From: Paenibacillus polymyxa | GTDB taxonomy: Bacteria; Bacillota; Bacilli; Paenibacillales; Paenibacillaceae | Assembly: GCF_015710975.1 (NCBI RefSeq) | Contig: NZ_CP049783.1 | Location: 2,890,001-2,954,000 of the forward strand | DNA length: 64,000 bases | Direction: 5' to 3' | Part shown: positions 29,000 through 38,498 of the stretch, piece by piece | Numbering within the stretch: the stretch's first letter is position 1 | Layout of the letters: each line of letters begins with the position of its first letter | Program-made: the position numbers and the translations under genes | The notes under the pieces: model-generated | The model's database searches: none | Told to the model about the DNA's origin: nothing | Seen by the model: the letters and a program-made list of their open reading frames with translations, nothing else

Positions 29000-29113
29000 A
29001 CTATAAACTTAAGTAAAGTAAGATTATTGTTATTGCTTAGACGATTAAATCAAGGCATTATATAGAGAAATTATGTTATTTAAAATTCAAGCACTAAGAG
29101 GGTAGAAAACACG

Positions 29114-29815
29114 ATGCATAAAATATTAATCGTAGAGGATGATCCTCAAATTAGCTCCTTACTTCAATCCTATCTTGAAAAGTATGGTTATGAAGGAGTT
29201 ATCGTTTCAAATTTTGATCAGGTATTGAGTACTTTTCAGGAAGTAAAGCCTGATTTGGTCATATTGGATGTGAATTTACCTCGTTTTGATGGATTTTATT
29301 GGTGCAGACAAATTCGCACCCAATCTACTTGCCCTATCCTTTTTGTGTCCGCGCGGGATGATAAGATGGATCAGGTCATTGCTTTGCAGAACGGGGCGGA
29401 TGATTACATTACTAAACCGTTTCATCCCGAAGTACTGTTAGCCAAAATAGAAAGTAATCTGCGACGTGCCTATGGTTTATATGCAGGTGTCCAAAAATCA
29501 CGCTCCATAACAGTGTCAGGCTTGAATTTATACCCTGATACTATGGAGCTTATGTTTCATGACAAGCAGGTAGAGATGAGTCATAAAGAAACGGCCCTGC
29601 TGGAGCTACTGATGACATATCCCAAGCAGGTTGTAGGGAGAGTTCATCTCTTAGAGGCTTTATGGGATGATTACCAATATGTAGGAGAAAACACGCTGAA
29701 TGTTTATGTTACGCGTGTCCGCAAAAAGCTGAGCGAACTGGGGTTGGAGGATATTATAGAAACGGTTAGGGGAGCTGGATACCGGCTGCACTTGACTGAG
29801 GAGGAAGAACAGTGA
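29114..29815 (+). CDS. BceR-like OmpR-family response regulator
   Basis: A 233-residue regulator. The receiver domain begins MHKILIVEDDPQISSLL and has phospho-acceptor D52 in VILDVNLPRFDG, then TKPFHPEVLLAKI. The winged-helix DNA-binding domain (about 130-230) contains LLELLMTYPKQVVGRVHLLE and TVRGAGYRL. It overlaps the kinase gene by 4 bp and precedes an FtsX-type ABC pair, the standard Bce arrangement for detecting peptide antibiotics. It should bind the TTACA-N15/16-TGTAA sites at 28708 and 30804. Confidence 0.9.
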   Translation: MHKILIVEDDPQISSLLQSYLEKYGYEGVIVSNFDQVLSTFQEVKPDLVILDVNLPRFDGFYWCRQIRTQSTCPILFVSARDDKMDQVIALQNGADDYITKPFHPEVLLAKIESNLRRAYGLYAGVQKSRSITVSGLNLYPDTMELMFHDKQVEMSHKETALLELLMTYPKQVVGRVHLLEALWDDYQYVGENTLNVYVTRVRKKLSELGLEDIIETVRGAGYRLHLTEEEEQ

Positions 29816-30798
29816 AGCTTTTTTGGCGTGACCATTTCTCAATGATCATATTCAATATCATTCAGCTTTTTCTTGTGTTAAGCATTTATTGGATGGATGG
29901 TTATCATGAACTGTCAACGGCTCTTTATTCCGTATTTTTTGGAATCTCCCTATTGCTAATCTATTTGTTGTTCCGGTACGTCATATATTCTGGTTTATAT
30001 CGATTATTATCCACTGCAAACATTAGAGATCTAGATGAAATCATTCAGATGAAGGTACTTAATCCGCTTGCCTCTTCATTACAACATTTGCTTTTACAAT
30101 ATTATCAATTGTATCAGTCCCGAATCCATCAGTTAGAGCATCAGCAACGCGATCATATTACGTTTATTAACCAGTGGGTTCACCAGATGAAAACTCCTCT
30201 TTCTGTTATCCATTTAATCCTCAAAGGAAAAATAGATCATGAATCTGATCAGATTCACGATGAGATTGATCGAATGGGCAAAGGGCTGGACATGATTTTG
30301 TATATGTCGCGACTGGAGTCCTTTGAACCTGACTTTCATGTGGAGCCTGTTGTATTACGAAACCTGGTTAGTGAAGTGATTTATGATAACAAAAGATTAT
30401 TGATTCGCAACGAAATTTATCCTTCCAATGGAGTGGACGAGCAGTTGAGTGTAATTACCGATGCCAAATGGCTAAGATTTATTATTAATCAATTGGTGAT
30501 TAATGCGGTAAAGTACTCTTCAGGTCATGCCCACAGTCTGAAATTAATATCTGATGTAAGAGATAATGGAATTATGCTAAAAGTACAAGATGAAGGGATT
30601 GGTATCCCTAAAAAAGATATAGAGCGGGTATTTGAAGCTTATTACACAGGTGAAAACGGACGGAAGTATAGTGAATCCACCGGGATGGGGCTTTATTTGG
30701 TGTCAGAAATCTGCAAAAGGCTGAATCATGATATTCAACTGAAGTCGACGGTTGGTGAAGGAACGACGGTTGAGATCTTATTTCCAATTCACAAATGA
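29812..30798 (+). CDS. BceS-like intramembrane-sensing histidine kinase
   Basis: A 328-residue kinase with two close N-terminal transmembrane helices (IIFNIIQLFLVLSIYW and TALYSVFFGISLLLIYLLFRY) joined by a loop of about ten residues, so it lacks an extracellular sensor. The DHp motif is FINQWVHQMKTPLSVIHL with the phospho-accepting His. ATPase motifs are NQLVINAVKYS, DEGIGIPKKDIERVFEAYYTG and STGMGLYLV. In Bce systems the kinase is switched on by the ABC transporter itself, encoded here just downstream. Confidence 0.92.
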   Translation: MKLFWRDHFSMIIFNIIQLFLVLSIYWMDGYHELSTALYSVFFGISLLLIYLLFRYVIYSGLYRLLSTANIRDLDEIIQMKVLNPLASSLQHLLLQYYQLYQSRIHQLEHQQRDHITFINQWVHQMKTPLSVIHLILKGKIDHESDQIHDEIDRMGKGLDMILYMSRLESFEPDFHVEPVVLRNLVSEVIYDNKRLLIRNEIYPSNGVDEQLSVITDAKWLRFIINQLVINAVKYSSGHAHSLKLISDVRDNGIMLKVQDEGIGIPKKDIERVFEAYYTGENGRKYSESTGMGLYLVSEICKRLNHDIQLKSTVGEGTTVEILFPIHK

Positions 30799-30802
30799 GA
30801 AC

Positions 30803-30868
30803 CTTACAACACATTTAAGGTTTCTGTAATGTTAATCGATCGCTTCATTCGTCTAGATGGATTATGAT
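30803..30868 (+). promoter_or_regulatory. Candidate Bce-type operator and promoter, copy 2
   Basis: CTTACAACA-N-TTTCTGTAA (30803-30829) resembles copy 1 at 28707. From the end of TGTAA to the -35 is 10 bp in both copies. Here -35 TCGCTT (30840-30845) is poor, the spacer is 17 bp and the -10 is TATGAT (30863-30868). A weak -35 next to an upstream operator suits an activated promoter. It lies between the kinase gene and the ABC ATPase gene. Confidence 0.65.
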
Positions 30869-30895
30869 CATGACATAGGAAAAAGAAAGGAATGA

Positions 30896-31678
30896 ATGAT
30901 GGAGATTGTACGAATGGATCAAGTCACCAAAATATACTATGGTAAGGTTCCACATCGAGCTCTCAACAATATCCAGTTAACGATTCGACAAGGTGAGTTT
31001 GTCGGTATTATGGGTCCGTCTGGTAGTGGGAAGACAACATTATTAAATATGATTTCGACTATTGATATGCCGACTTCTGGCGAGGTTAGCATTAAGGGGG
31101 AAAATCCCCATCTGCTCAAGAAGGATAAGCTGGCTTTATTTCGCCGCAAAGAACTGGGGCTTGTATTTCAAGATTATAATTTGCTGGAAACCCTCACTTT
31201 GGGAGAGAACATACTGTTTCCTCTGATGCTGCATAAAAAAGGTCTAAAGGAAATGGAGCACAAACTGGAAGAGGTAGCGAAAAAACTGGAAATTACAGAT
31301 GTTTTGGACAAACGACCATATGAGGTGTCAGGGGGACAAAAGCAACGGGCAGCCATAGGCAGAGCTATGATTCACTCTCCTTCGCTCCTGCTTGCAGATG
31401 AACCAACTGGAAATCTCGATTCTAAGTCTTCGCGTATTGTAATGGAAATGCTGAGCGTTGTTCACCGTGTAGACTATTCTACAATTGTGCTGGTAACACA
31501 CGGCGCCTTGGAAGCTAGCTATTGCGACCGGGTAATTTTTATTAAAGATGGTGAGTTATATAATGAAATCCGTCGTAGTCATAGTCAGCAAATATTTTTT
31601 CAGGAAATCATAGATATGCTCTCCTTTTTGGGGGGAAGTAGACATGCACATGAGCTTTCGTCTGTTAGCATGGAATAA
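30896..31678 (+). CDS. BceA-like ABC transporter ATPase
   Basis: A 260-residue ATPase of the MacB/LolD/BceA class. Walker A is GPSGSGKTT (about residues 39-47), the Q-loop LVFQDYNLLETLT, the signature VSGGQKQRAAIGRA and Walker [13 protein letters not shown]. The TGNLDSKSS wording is typical of this class. It pairs with the FtsX-type permease, whose start overlaps its end. The complex removes peptide antibiotics from their lipid targets and signals to the kinase. Confidence 0.92.
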   Translation: MMEIVRMDQVTKIYYGKVPHRALNNIQLTIRQGEFVGIMGPSGSGKTTLLNMISTIDMPTSGEVSIKGENPHLLKKDKLALFRRKELGLVFQDYNLLETLTLGENILFPLMLHKKGLKEMEHKLEEVAKKLEITDVLDKRPYEVSGGQKQRAAIGRAMIHSPSLLLADEPTGNLDSKSSRIVMEMLSVVHRVDYSTIVLVTHGALEASYCDRVIFIKDGELYNEIRRSHSQQIFFQEIIDMLSFLGGSRHAHELSSVSME

Positions 31679-33656
31679 TCTCAAACGCAATGCGCGTGCT
31701 TACGTTCCTTATTATTTAAGCAGCTCCTTGATGATTACGATTTTTTTCGTATATGCGGTATTTATTTTTCACCCGGATGTCTCGAATGTAATCACAGCAG
31801 CTAATGTAAAAAAGGGATTACAGGTTGCGGATCTGTTGATTTTTGTATTTTCCTTTTTTTTCGTATTATACACAAATAATATCTTTGTTGCTGCACGTAA
31901 GAAAGAATTTGGTATACTCACCATTTTAGGAGCAAGTCATAGGCAAATTTGTTTTTTGGTAGCTTTTGAAAATCTAATTATAGGCTTTTTATCATTGGTG
32001 ACCGGGATGATCGGAGGATTTGTTTCAGCGAAGTTTTTCCTGCTTATGGGTTCCAATGTCATAGGAATGTATTTAAGATTTTATTTTCCCTGGAAGGCAC
32101 TGGCTTTTACAGGAATCGGCTTTATGTTTTTGTTTATATTGATCTCACTTGTGTCTGTTTTCTTTATCCGACGTTTTAAACTACAGCAGCTTTTTAGCAA
32201 GGCTCCTCAGCTCAACAAAGAACCTAAAGCTTTTTGGAGTCTGTCCATTCTTGCCATAGTATTCATAGGAGCAGCTGTATGTTTAATGAAGCTTGATTTT
32301 TCACCATACATTTATCTGGCACCGTATCGTTTAGGGACCCTTTCTTTTTATATATTGCACTATTCGGTCGGAGACACCTTTAAATATACAATTATAATGG
32401 GATCTCTGGGTATTTACTTATTTTATAATCAATCATGTGTACTATTCATCCAATTGCTTAGAGCTAACAGGAAATGGTCTTGGAGCGGATCGCGTTTGTT
32501 ATGGTTATCTGAGATCACATATAAAATGCGAAATAATGCCGGGCTTTTTTCATTGATTACCCTCATTTCTATCATTTCCTGTGTAGGAGCAGCGTCAACC
32601 TTTGACTCCATGCAGCAGCAAAAAAGATTTCTTAGGGAGCAGTCTTATTCATTCGCATTTACATCTGATGTTGTAAGTTCTAACGAGCTTGAAAAAGAGA
32701 TTGACCAAAATCTGTATACGGCTGGGGTAGATTATGGGAAAGGTGAAGTGTTAGTCTTCCCCTTTCGGGAACAGGTCGCGCTAGTGATGAAACAATCCAA
32801 CTATGAAGCACTTGCTTCCAAGTTTAAGAAGCTGAAACAGGTACCTACGCTTCGGGAGAATCAAGGTTTTTTCCTTTTCGATCCAAACGGGATGTCTTTC
32901 GAAGAAAAGAAAACCTTTTTTGAAAAAAAGCTAACTTACAAGCAAGGGAAATCTCATATGATGAATCTTCAGATTATGGATACTAAGATAATAGATCATA
33001 ACCTGAAGTTTGATGGAAATATCGTCTCTGAACTAGGAAGCTTACTTGTTGTCTCTGATCGAACTTACGACTATTTAATTGAACATCGGTATTTCAATGA
33101 TCCGTTGGCATATAAATCTATTTATTATTTTGTGCCCAAATGGAAGAATGGCCAGCTTTCCTTAGAAACTTCTGAAACTCAACAAGAGGTATGGTTGTAT
33201 TCTGTGTTGGCCAACAAGGTGAATAAAGGAGTGCTTAACTCTAGGGCCGTAGACTATTTGACATCGGAAATGGATCTGGTTATTAGTGAATTTATTGGTG
33301 GATTTATCGCCATTATTATGTTGGCGAGCACGGTAAGCCTGCTGTATTTCAGATTGTATGTAGATCTTCAGCGGGATGAGGAAATATACCGAGCTTTATC
33401 GAAAATTGGACTAAACTCAAGGGAAATGAGACAAGCTGCCTCCAGACAAATTGCATTTCTGTTTCTTCTGCCATTAGTCGTATCATCTATAGGAATAGTG
33501 CTTTGTTTAGTGATGTCAGAACCGTCTGGAATATATGGATTACCCGTTCATCTTACGCTGATTCAGATTATGCTGTGCTTCTGGTCCATCCAGTTTCTTT
33601 CCTTTCTTATTGTACGTTCCCTGTATCTTCGTCAATTGGATTTAAAGATGCTGTAA
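31644..33656 (+). CDS. BceB-like ABC transporter permease
   Basis: A 670-residue FtsX-family permease. It starts with MSFRLLAWNNLKRNARAYVPYYLSSS, typical of BceB, and has about ten transmembrane helices. A large extracytoplasmic domain lies between helices 7 and 8 (about residues 320-540, from SMQQQKRFLREQ on), the region that decides peptide specificity in known systems. GGGGGGAAG precedes ATG 31644; ATG 31650 is an alternative. Ligand specificity (bacitracin-like, lantibiotic or other) cannot be told from sequence. Confidence 0.91.
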   Translation: MHMSFRLLAWNNLKRNARAYVPYYLSSSLMITIFFVYAVFIFHPDVSNVITAANVKKGLQVADLLIFVFSFFFVLYTNNIFVAARKKEFGILTILGASHRQICFLVAFENLIIGFLSLVTGMIGGFVSAKFFLLMGSNVIGMYLRFYFPWKALAFTGIGFMFLFILISLVSVFFIRRFKLQQLFSKAPQLNKEPKAFWSLSILAIVFIGAAVCLMKLDFSPYIYLAPYRLGTLSFYILHYSVGDTFKYTIIMGSLGIYLFYNQSCVLFIQLLRANRKWSWSGSRLLWLSEITYKMRNNAGLFSLITLISIISCVGAASTFDSMQQQKRFLREQSYSFAFTSDVVSSNELEKEIDQNLYTAGVDYGKGEVLVFPFREQVALVMKQSNYEALASKFKKLKQVPTLRENQGFFLFDPNGMSFEEKKTFFEKKLTYKQGKSHMMNLQIMDTKIIDHNLKFDGNIVSELGSLLVVSDRTYDYLIEHRYFNDPLAYKSIYYFVPKWKNGQLSLETSETQQEVWLYSVLANKVNKGVLNSRAVDYLTSEMDLVISEFIGGFIAIIMLASTVSLLYFRLYVDLQRDEEIYRALSKIGLNSREMRQAASRQIAFLFLLPLVVSSIGIVLCLVMSEPSGIYGLPVHLTLIQIMLCFWSIQFLSFLIVRSLYLRQLDLKML

Positions 33657-33871
33657 AGAGCGATAAGCCACATGAAAAAAGTTGCAGAAGGGTAGGGTTA
33701 GACTCCTCCTTTCTGGAATTTTCATCAAATACAAAATAAGGTCTCAATGGGCTGAGAGCCTTGACGAGTAGGTGCAGGGCGAATTTGTTCATCAGAAGAT
33801 ATTTAATTCATATAACAACGCATTAGTGAATTCTATTCAAGTCGATACCATATTTTAAAAGTGGGGATATC

Positions 33872-34981
33872 ATGAAAAAAAGTTTGTTCATTTTATTGCT
33901 GCTCGCCTTGTCGGCCAGTTCTTTATCAGAGTCCTTTGTTCAAGCAGAGGAGGCGCAGCAGCAGGTTACCAAAGCGAGCGTGAAACTAACACTGAGCCAA
34001 GCCCAGCAATGGGCGCGGTCTAATAGCTTTAGCTTGAAGGAGGCCCAGCAAGCGATAGATCGTAACCGGATTAACCTAAAAAATGCTGGTAAGAATCTGG
34101 ATTTTATTCCGGCAGGTACAGGCAACGGTGAAGAGGATGCGGCTAGTAGTTCAGCCTGGAAGGGGTATGCTTCATCGACGGTTTCTTATCTGGAATCCAA
34201 GAAGCAAATTGAACTTGCCCAAGATCAGACAGACTACGCTGCAATGAAAAACTATTACGATGTACTTTTGGCTGATAACAAAGTGAAGAGTAGTGAGGAT
34301 GCACTTTCGCTCGCGTTATTAGAGGAAAAGGCTGCTGAAGCGAAGGCCAACCGTGGAAAAATTTCTCCAGGTGATCAAAGTACGATTATTCAGACTCGTA
34401 TAGAGGCTCAAAAGAATGTAGACATTGCAAAGACTGCATTGCGAAAAGCGATAGATTCATTAAATACGCAAATGGGTCAACCTCAAGGTACGGTATATGA
34501 ACTGGTTGATCGCCCTGTTTACCCCAAAATAGACAACACGAATTTGGATACGTTGGTGACGCGTGCAATCTCGGCGAGTCCTTCGGTGTGGAGACAGGAG
34601 GAAGCTGTCAAGCTGGCCAAGATGGAAGTTAAATATTACACATGGAACTCAGGAACTGATGATTATGAAATTAAGCAGATTGATGTAGATTCAGCAGAAG
34701 GCGGACTGGAAAATACCAAGGATCAACTGGCAGAAACCTTGAAGAGCATGTACTTTAACTTACAGCAAAATGTTGAACAATACGAGCAAATGCAAAGTAA
34801 TCTACAGAACGTCAATAAAGTGTTGGACATTTCTCGTAAAAAAAAGGAACGTGGTTTTGCTACAGGTACGGAAGTCGCCACGAATCAATTAAAAGTGAAG
34901 CAAATCGAACGGAATATGGATGAACTGATTGTTCAAATGACGTTGCTGCAACATGCTTTGAACAAGCCGTGGAGCGTATAG
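33872..34981 (+). CDS. TolC-family (outer-membrane-efflux-like) protein
   Basis: A 369-residue protein with a clear signal peptide (MKKSLFILLLLALSASSL, cleavage likely after FVQA). The rest is dominated by long helices with TolC-like repeats: KLTLSQAQQWARSNSFSLKE, then a second repeat beginning LDTLVTRAISASPSVWRQEE, and KKKERGFATGTEVATNQLKV, the last two echoing internal duplication in the family. It is shorter than Gram-negative TolC (about 470) and the host should lack an outer membrane. It heads an operon with an adaptor and an ABC exporter. Its role may be to extend a conduit through the thick wall, which is inference. Confidence 0.78.
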   Translation: MKKSLFILLLLALSASSLSESFVQAEEAQQQVTKASVKLTLSQAQQWARSNSFSLKEAQQAIDRNRINLKNAGKNLDFIPAGTGNGEEDAASSSAWKGYASSTVSYLESKKQIELAQDQTDYAAMKNYYDVLLADNKVKSSEDALSLALLEEKAAEAKANRGKISPGDQSTIIQTRIEAQKNVDIAKTALRKAIDSLNTQMGQPQGTVYELVDRPVYPKIDNTNLDTLVTRAISASPSVWRQEEAVKLAKMEVKYYTWNSGTDDYEIKQIDVDSAEGGLENTKDQLAETLKSMYFNLQQNVEQYEQMQSNLQNVNKVLDISRKKKERGFATGTEVATNQLKVKQIERNMDELIVQMTLLQHALNKPWSV

Positions 34982-35016
34982 GATTTAGAAAAAATACTTT
35001 TGAAGGGGATATAACA

Positions 35017-36492
35017 TTGTCAGAAATAGAAAAGAAAGATGCATTGCAGGTAGTAAGAAAGAAAAGAAGGCTGAAAAGAATTATAGGCATTTTTGTCCTG
35101 ATCATTATAGCGGGGATTAGCGGTACTGTTTATATGAACAGGAGTAAGGAAAAGCCTGTGGAGGGTCCTGCAAACCAGATCGTACAGGTACAGAAGACAA
35201 ACATGACCGAGTCGCTTAAAGTCACTGGAACCGTTCAGGCTTCCAAGGAAGTAAACATTAATTTTACAAATGTCGAGGGTGCCAAGCTCGTCGCTGTCAA
35301 TGTCAAAGCAGGAGATAGCGTCAAAGCAGGTCAGGTTCTAGCACGATTAGATGATTCGGATGCCAGGCTGCAAATTAAGGATGCCGAATCGAATGTGGCG
35401 ATTGCAAGAGCCAAACTGGAGGAAGCCAAGCGCGGACCCAAAACGAATGATATAGAGTTGCAGAAAGCTAATGTCTTAAAGGCACAGATGGCGATTAAAA
35501 CAGCCAAGAACACGATGGAATTAGAGGAAGCCGCTGCTCAAAAGGAGTCGGCCAAGGTGACTTTGGATAAGGCTCAGAAGGATTATGATGACCAGGCTTA
35601 TCTGGTTCAGAATGATGCGGCAGCAGAAAGTGACCTGGCAACAGCCAAGCAAAATCTGGATAAGGCAAAATTGGATATGAGCAATGTGGAGCTGCAGTAC
35701 AAGAAGGCACAGACCAAGCAAACTGAGGCGATCGAAGAGGCGGAAATGGGCTATAAAACAGCTTTAATACAATTAAAGGCTGCACAGTCCCCGCCCGAAG
35801 CTTCCAACATCCAATCCGCACAGGCTTCTTTATTGCAGGCTGAAACGGCATTAGAGCAGAAGAAAAGTGTCCTGAGTAAATTACAGGTTACGGCGCCGTG
35901 GGACGGGATCATTTTGAAGGTCAACGGCGATGTGGGTACCAGTCCTACTGCACCTTTTATTGTCATGAATAATTCAAACACAGGGGCTATGAAGGTTCTT
36001 GCCAAGGTTAACGAAAGTGATATTGCTAAATTGAAGACTGGACTTCAGGCGACAATGCACTCGAATTCATTTCCGGACAAACAATTTAAAGGCGAAGTCC
36101 TCTTTGTTTCTCCAGAGCCGGTTACCGAATCCAATGTGACTACATACAAAATCGAATTGTCTTTGGATAGCCAAAAGATAAGGCTGCAACCAGGGATGAA
36201 TATGGATGTATCCCTTCTGTTAGCTGAACACAAAAATGCGTTATCTGTGCCGCTGTTTGCACTGAGATCTGAAGGCGGTGTGGATGGAGTATATGTGGCG
36301 AAGAACGCGGCGAATCCGGCCGATTATGAGTTTAGACCAGTGAAACTGGGTGTCTATACAGCAGATCAGGCGGAAATCAAGTCTGGTGTCAAGGACGGTG
36401 AGACCATTGTGATCCCACCTCAGGGTGGTAGTGCTGGTTCGAATGGCAGTCCAGAGGGTCAAGACCCTGATGGGGGCAGGCACAATGAGTGA
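35017..36492 (+). CDS. HlyD/MacA-type membrane-fusion (adaptor) protein
   Basis: A 491-residue adaptor with one N-terminal transmembrane helix (IIGIFVLIIIAGISGTVYM). The first lipoyl-like half is near VKAGDSVKAGQVLARLDDSD, followed by a long coiled-coil hairpin (about residues 110-275, rich in Ala/Lys/Gln), the second lipoyl half around LSKLQVTAPWDGIILKVNGD, then beta-barrel domains and a Gly-rich tail. TTG 35017 is chosen because GAAGGGGA is 7 bp upstream; GTG 34969 inside the TolC gene is the alternative. It connects the ABC exporter to the TolC-like partner. Confidence 0.88.
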   Translation: MSEIEKKDALQVVRKKRRLKRIIGIFVLIIIAGISGTVYMNRSKEKPVEGPANQIVQVQKTNMTESLKVTGTVQASKEVNINFTNVEGAKLVAVNVKAGDSVKAGQVLARLDDSDARLQIKDAESNVAIARAKLEEAKRGPKTNDIELQKANVLKAQMAIKTAKNTMELEEAAAQKESAKVTLDKAQKDYDDQAYLVQNDAAAESDLATAKQNLDKAKLDMSNVELQYKKAQTKQTEAIEEAEMGYKTALIQLKAAQSPPEASNIQSAQASLLQAETALEQKKSVLSKLQVTAPWDGIILKVNGDVGTSPTAPFIVMNNSNTGAMKVLAKVNESDIAKLKTGLQATMHSNSFPDKQFKGEVLFVSPEPVTESNVTTYKIELSLDSQKIRLQPGMNMDVSLLLAEHKNALSVPLFALRSEGGVDGVYVAKNAANPADYEFRPVKLGVYTADQAEIKSGVKDGETIVIPPQGGSAGSNGSPEGQDPDGGRHNE

Positions 36493-37222
36493 AACTCAAT
36501 CCCATAAAGCTGTAATCGAAATTAAAGAACTGAAAAAAATGTATGAGGTAGGCGGACAGAAGATTCAGGCTCTGCGCAGTGTTAATTTATCTATTAGCGA
36601 AGGGGAGTTTGTTGCTATCATGGGGCCCTCTGGTTCGGGCAAGTCTACCATGATGAATGTCATTGGCTGCCTGGATCATCCCGATACCGGAGAGTACTAC
36701 CTGGATGAGTACTCCATATTGGATGCTAGAGAGAACGAGCTTTCGGAGATTAGAAACCAGAAGCTGGGTTTTGTATTTCAGAAATTCTATCTACTTCCCC
36801 GAACTACAGCATTAGCAAATGTAGAGCTGCCTATGATGTATGCAGGTGTACCTGCCAAGGAGCGTCGGGAAAGAGCCGTAGAGGCACTACGCAGCGTTGG
36901 CCTTGCAGAACGGATGTACAACAAGCCTAACGAGCTATCTGGTGGTCAGCAGCAACGTGTTTCCATTGCTCGGGCATTGGTGAATAATCCTGTTATTCTG
37001 CTGGCGGATGAGCCTACGGGAGCACTGGATACGAAGACGAGTATTGAAATTATGGAATTATTTCAAGGCTTGAATGAGCTGGGAAAAACCATCGTCTTGG
37101 TCACGCATGAGCTGGAGATTGCTGAATATGCCAAACGGTTGATCAGCTTTCGGGATGGTAATATTGAACGAGATGAGCCTATTGCAAATAGACGAATTTC
37201 ATCAAGGAAGGTAAGCCTATGA
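36485..37222 (+). CDS. MacB/YknY-type ABC exporter ATPase
   Basis: A 245-residue ATPase. Walker [11 protein letters not shown]-loop [14 protein letters not shown], signature [14 protein letters not shown], Walker [21 protein letters not shown] 36485 overlaps the adaptor stop, and its own stop overlaps the permease start (ATGA). Translation through the operon is therefore coupled. Closest in plan to Bacillus YknY and to the ATPase part of MacB; expected to power export of a peptide or lipid-like substrate. Confidence 0.93.
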
Positions 37223-38433
37223 ATGTAATGGAAACCATCCGTGTATCCATGAATAGCTTAATCACTAACAAGCTACGCTCATTTTTAACGATACTCGGTA
37301 TTATTATCGGGGTGGCAGCAGTTATTGCCATTATGGCGATCGGAAACGGATCTACAGCCCGCATAAAGGCGGAAATTAATAAATTAGGAAATAACGTATT
37401 GATGGTTGCGCCGGCTATGACAATGGTCGATGGTGAAATAGATTATGACCACACACCATCTTTTACTTGGGCTGATGTCGAGGCGTTGGACAAAAAGAAG
37501 TCTATAGATGCATTAATGCCGAATATAACGAGCAATTCAAAAGCTACGTGGGGGCGATATAACTATAACGCCACTATTGTAGGAACTTCCGCTTCATTCT
37601 ATAAGGTCAAAAAGTTTTCCTTTGCCGAGGGTAGAACATTTACCAACGATGAGATGGACAAACGCATGAATGTCGCCATACTTGAAAGCCAAGCGGTTCA
37701 ACGTCTTTTTGGTGGAGATAGCCAAAATGTATTGGGACGGACGTTTCAAATTAAGCAGATCCCTTTCAAGGTAGTCGGAGTATTGGATACTCAGCCAGTT
37801 ACGAACTTAAGCTACAGTAGTAATGAACAAATTTACATCCCTGCTACAACCATGATGAACCGTCTGGGTGAGAAGAATATTACCGGATTGGATGTGTCTG
37901 CCAAGTCACCAGCCTTGATGGATCAGGCTCGCTTAGACATCTTGGAAAGCTTGCGTGTGACACACCAGCTAAAACCTTCGGAACCAGATCAATTTCAAAT
38001 TATGAGCCTGTCAGAGGCAGCAGGTGCAGCTTCTGGTGTAGATAATATTATGACCAGTTTGCTGGGAGGTGTAGCGGCGATCTCGCTCGTGGTTGGGGGA
38101 ATTGGAATTATGAATATTATGATGGTATCGGTTATAGAGCGCACGAAAGAAATCGGCATTCGAAAAGCCATTGGTGCCAAGCCGAGAGATATTATGATTC
38201 AATTCCTGTCTGAAGCGATCATTTTTGGTCTGTTAGGAGGCACAATCGGAGTTGTTACAGGTATAGGAGCATCCAAAATACTTGAGGCGGCTGCGCATAT
38301 GACCATTGAATTTACAATCTCGCCTATCATATATTCGTTTCTTAGCTCTGCGGGCACAGGCATCCTATTCGGAGTATATCCGGCTTATAAAGCAGCAAGT
38401 TTGAGGCCAATAGATGCATTGAGATACGAATAA
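37219..38433 (+). CDS. MacB/YknZ-type ABC exporter permease
   Basis: A 404-residue FtsX-class permease with the four-helix MacB plan. The N-terminal helix is in [23 protein letters not shown] (seen in two blocks), followed by an extracytoplasmic MacB_PCD domain of about 210 residues (40-260). Three C-terminal helices carry [20 protein letters not shown] and end IDALRYE. It completes a TolC-HlyD-ATPase-permease set, a MacAB-TolC-like arrangement. In Bacillus the related YknWXYZ protects against the SDP toxin; a comparable role here is only a suggestion. Confidence 0.92.
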
Positions 38434-38498
38434 TTGAATTGGCACATGGTCGCAACATAAAACGTGAACTGCTTCTAGATTTTGGAGGAACATATACT

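Noticed and set aside
34969..35016. GTG 34969 as start of the HlyD-type adaptor
   Set aside because: It lies inside the TolC-like gene without a Shine-Dalgarno site, while TTG 35017 has GAAGGGGA at ideal spacing.
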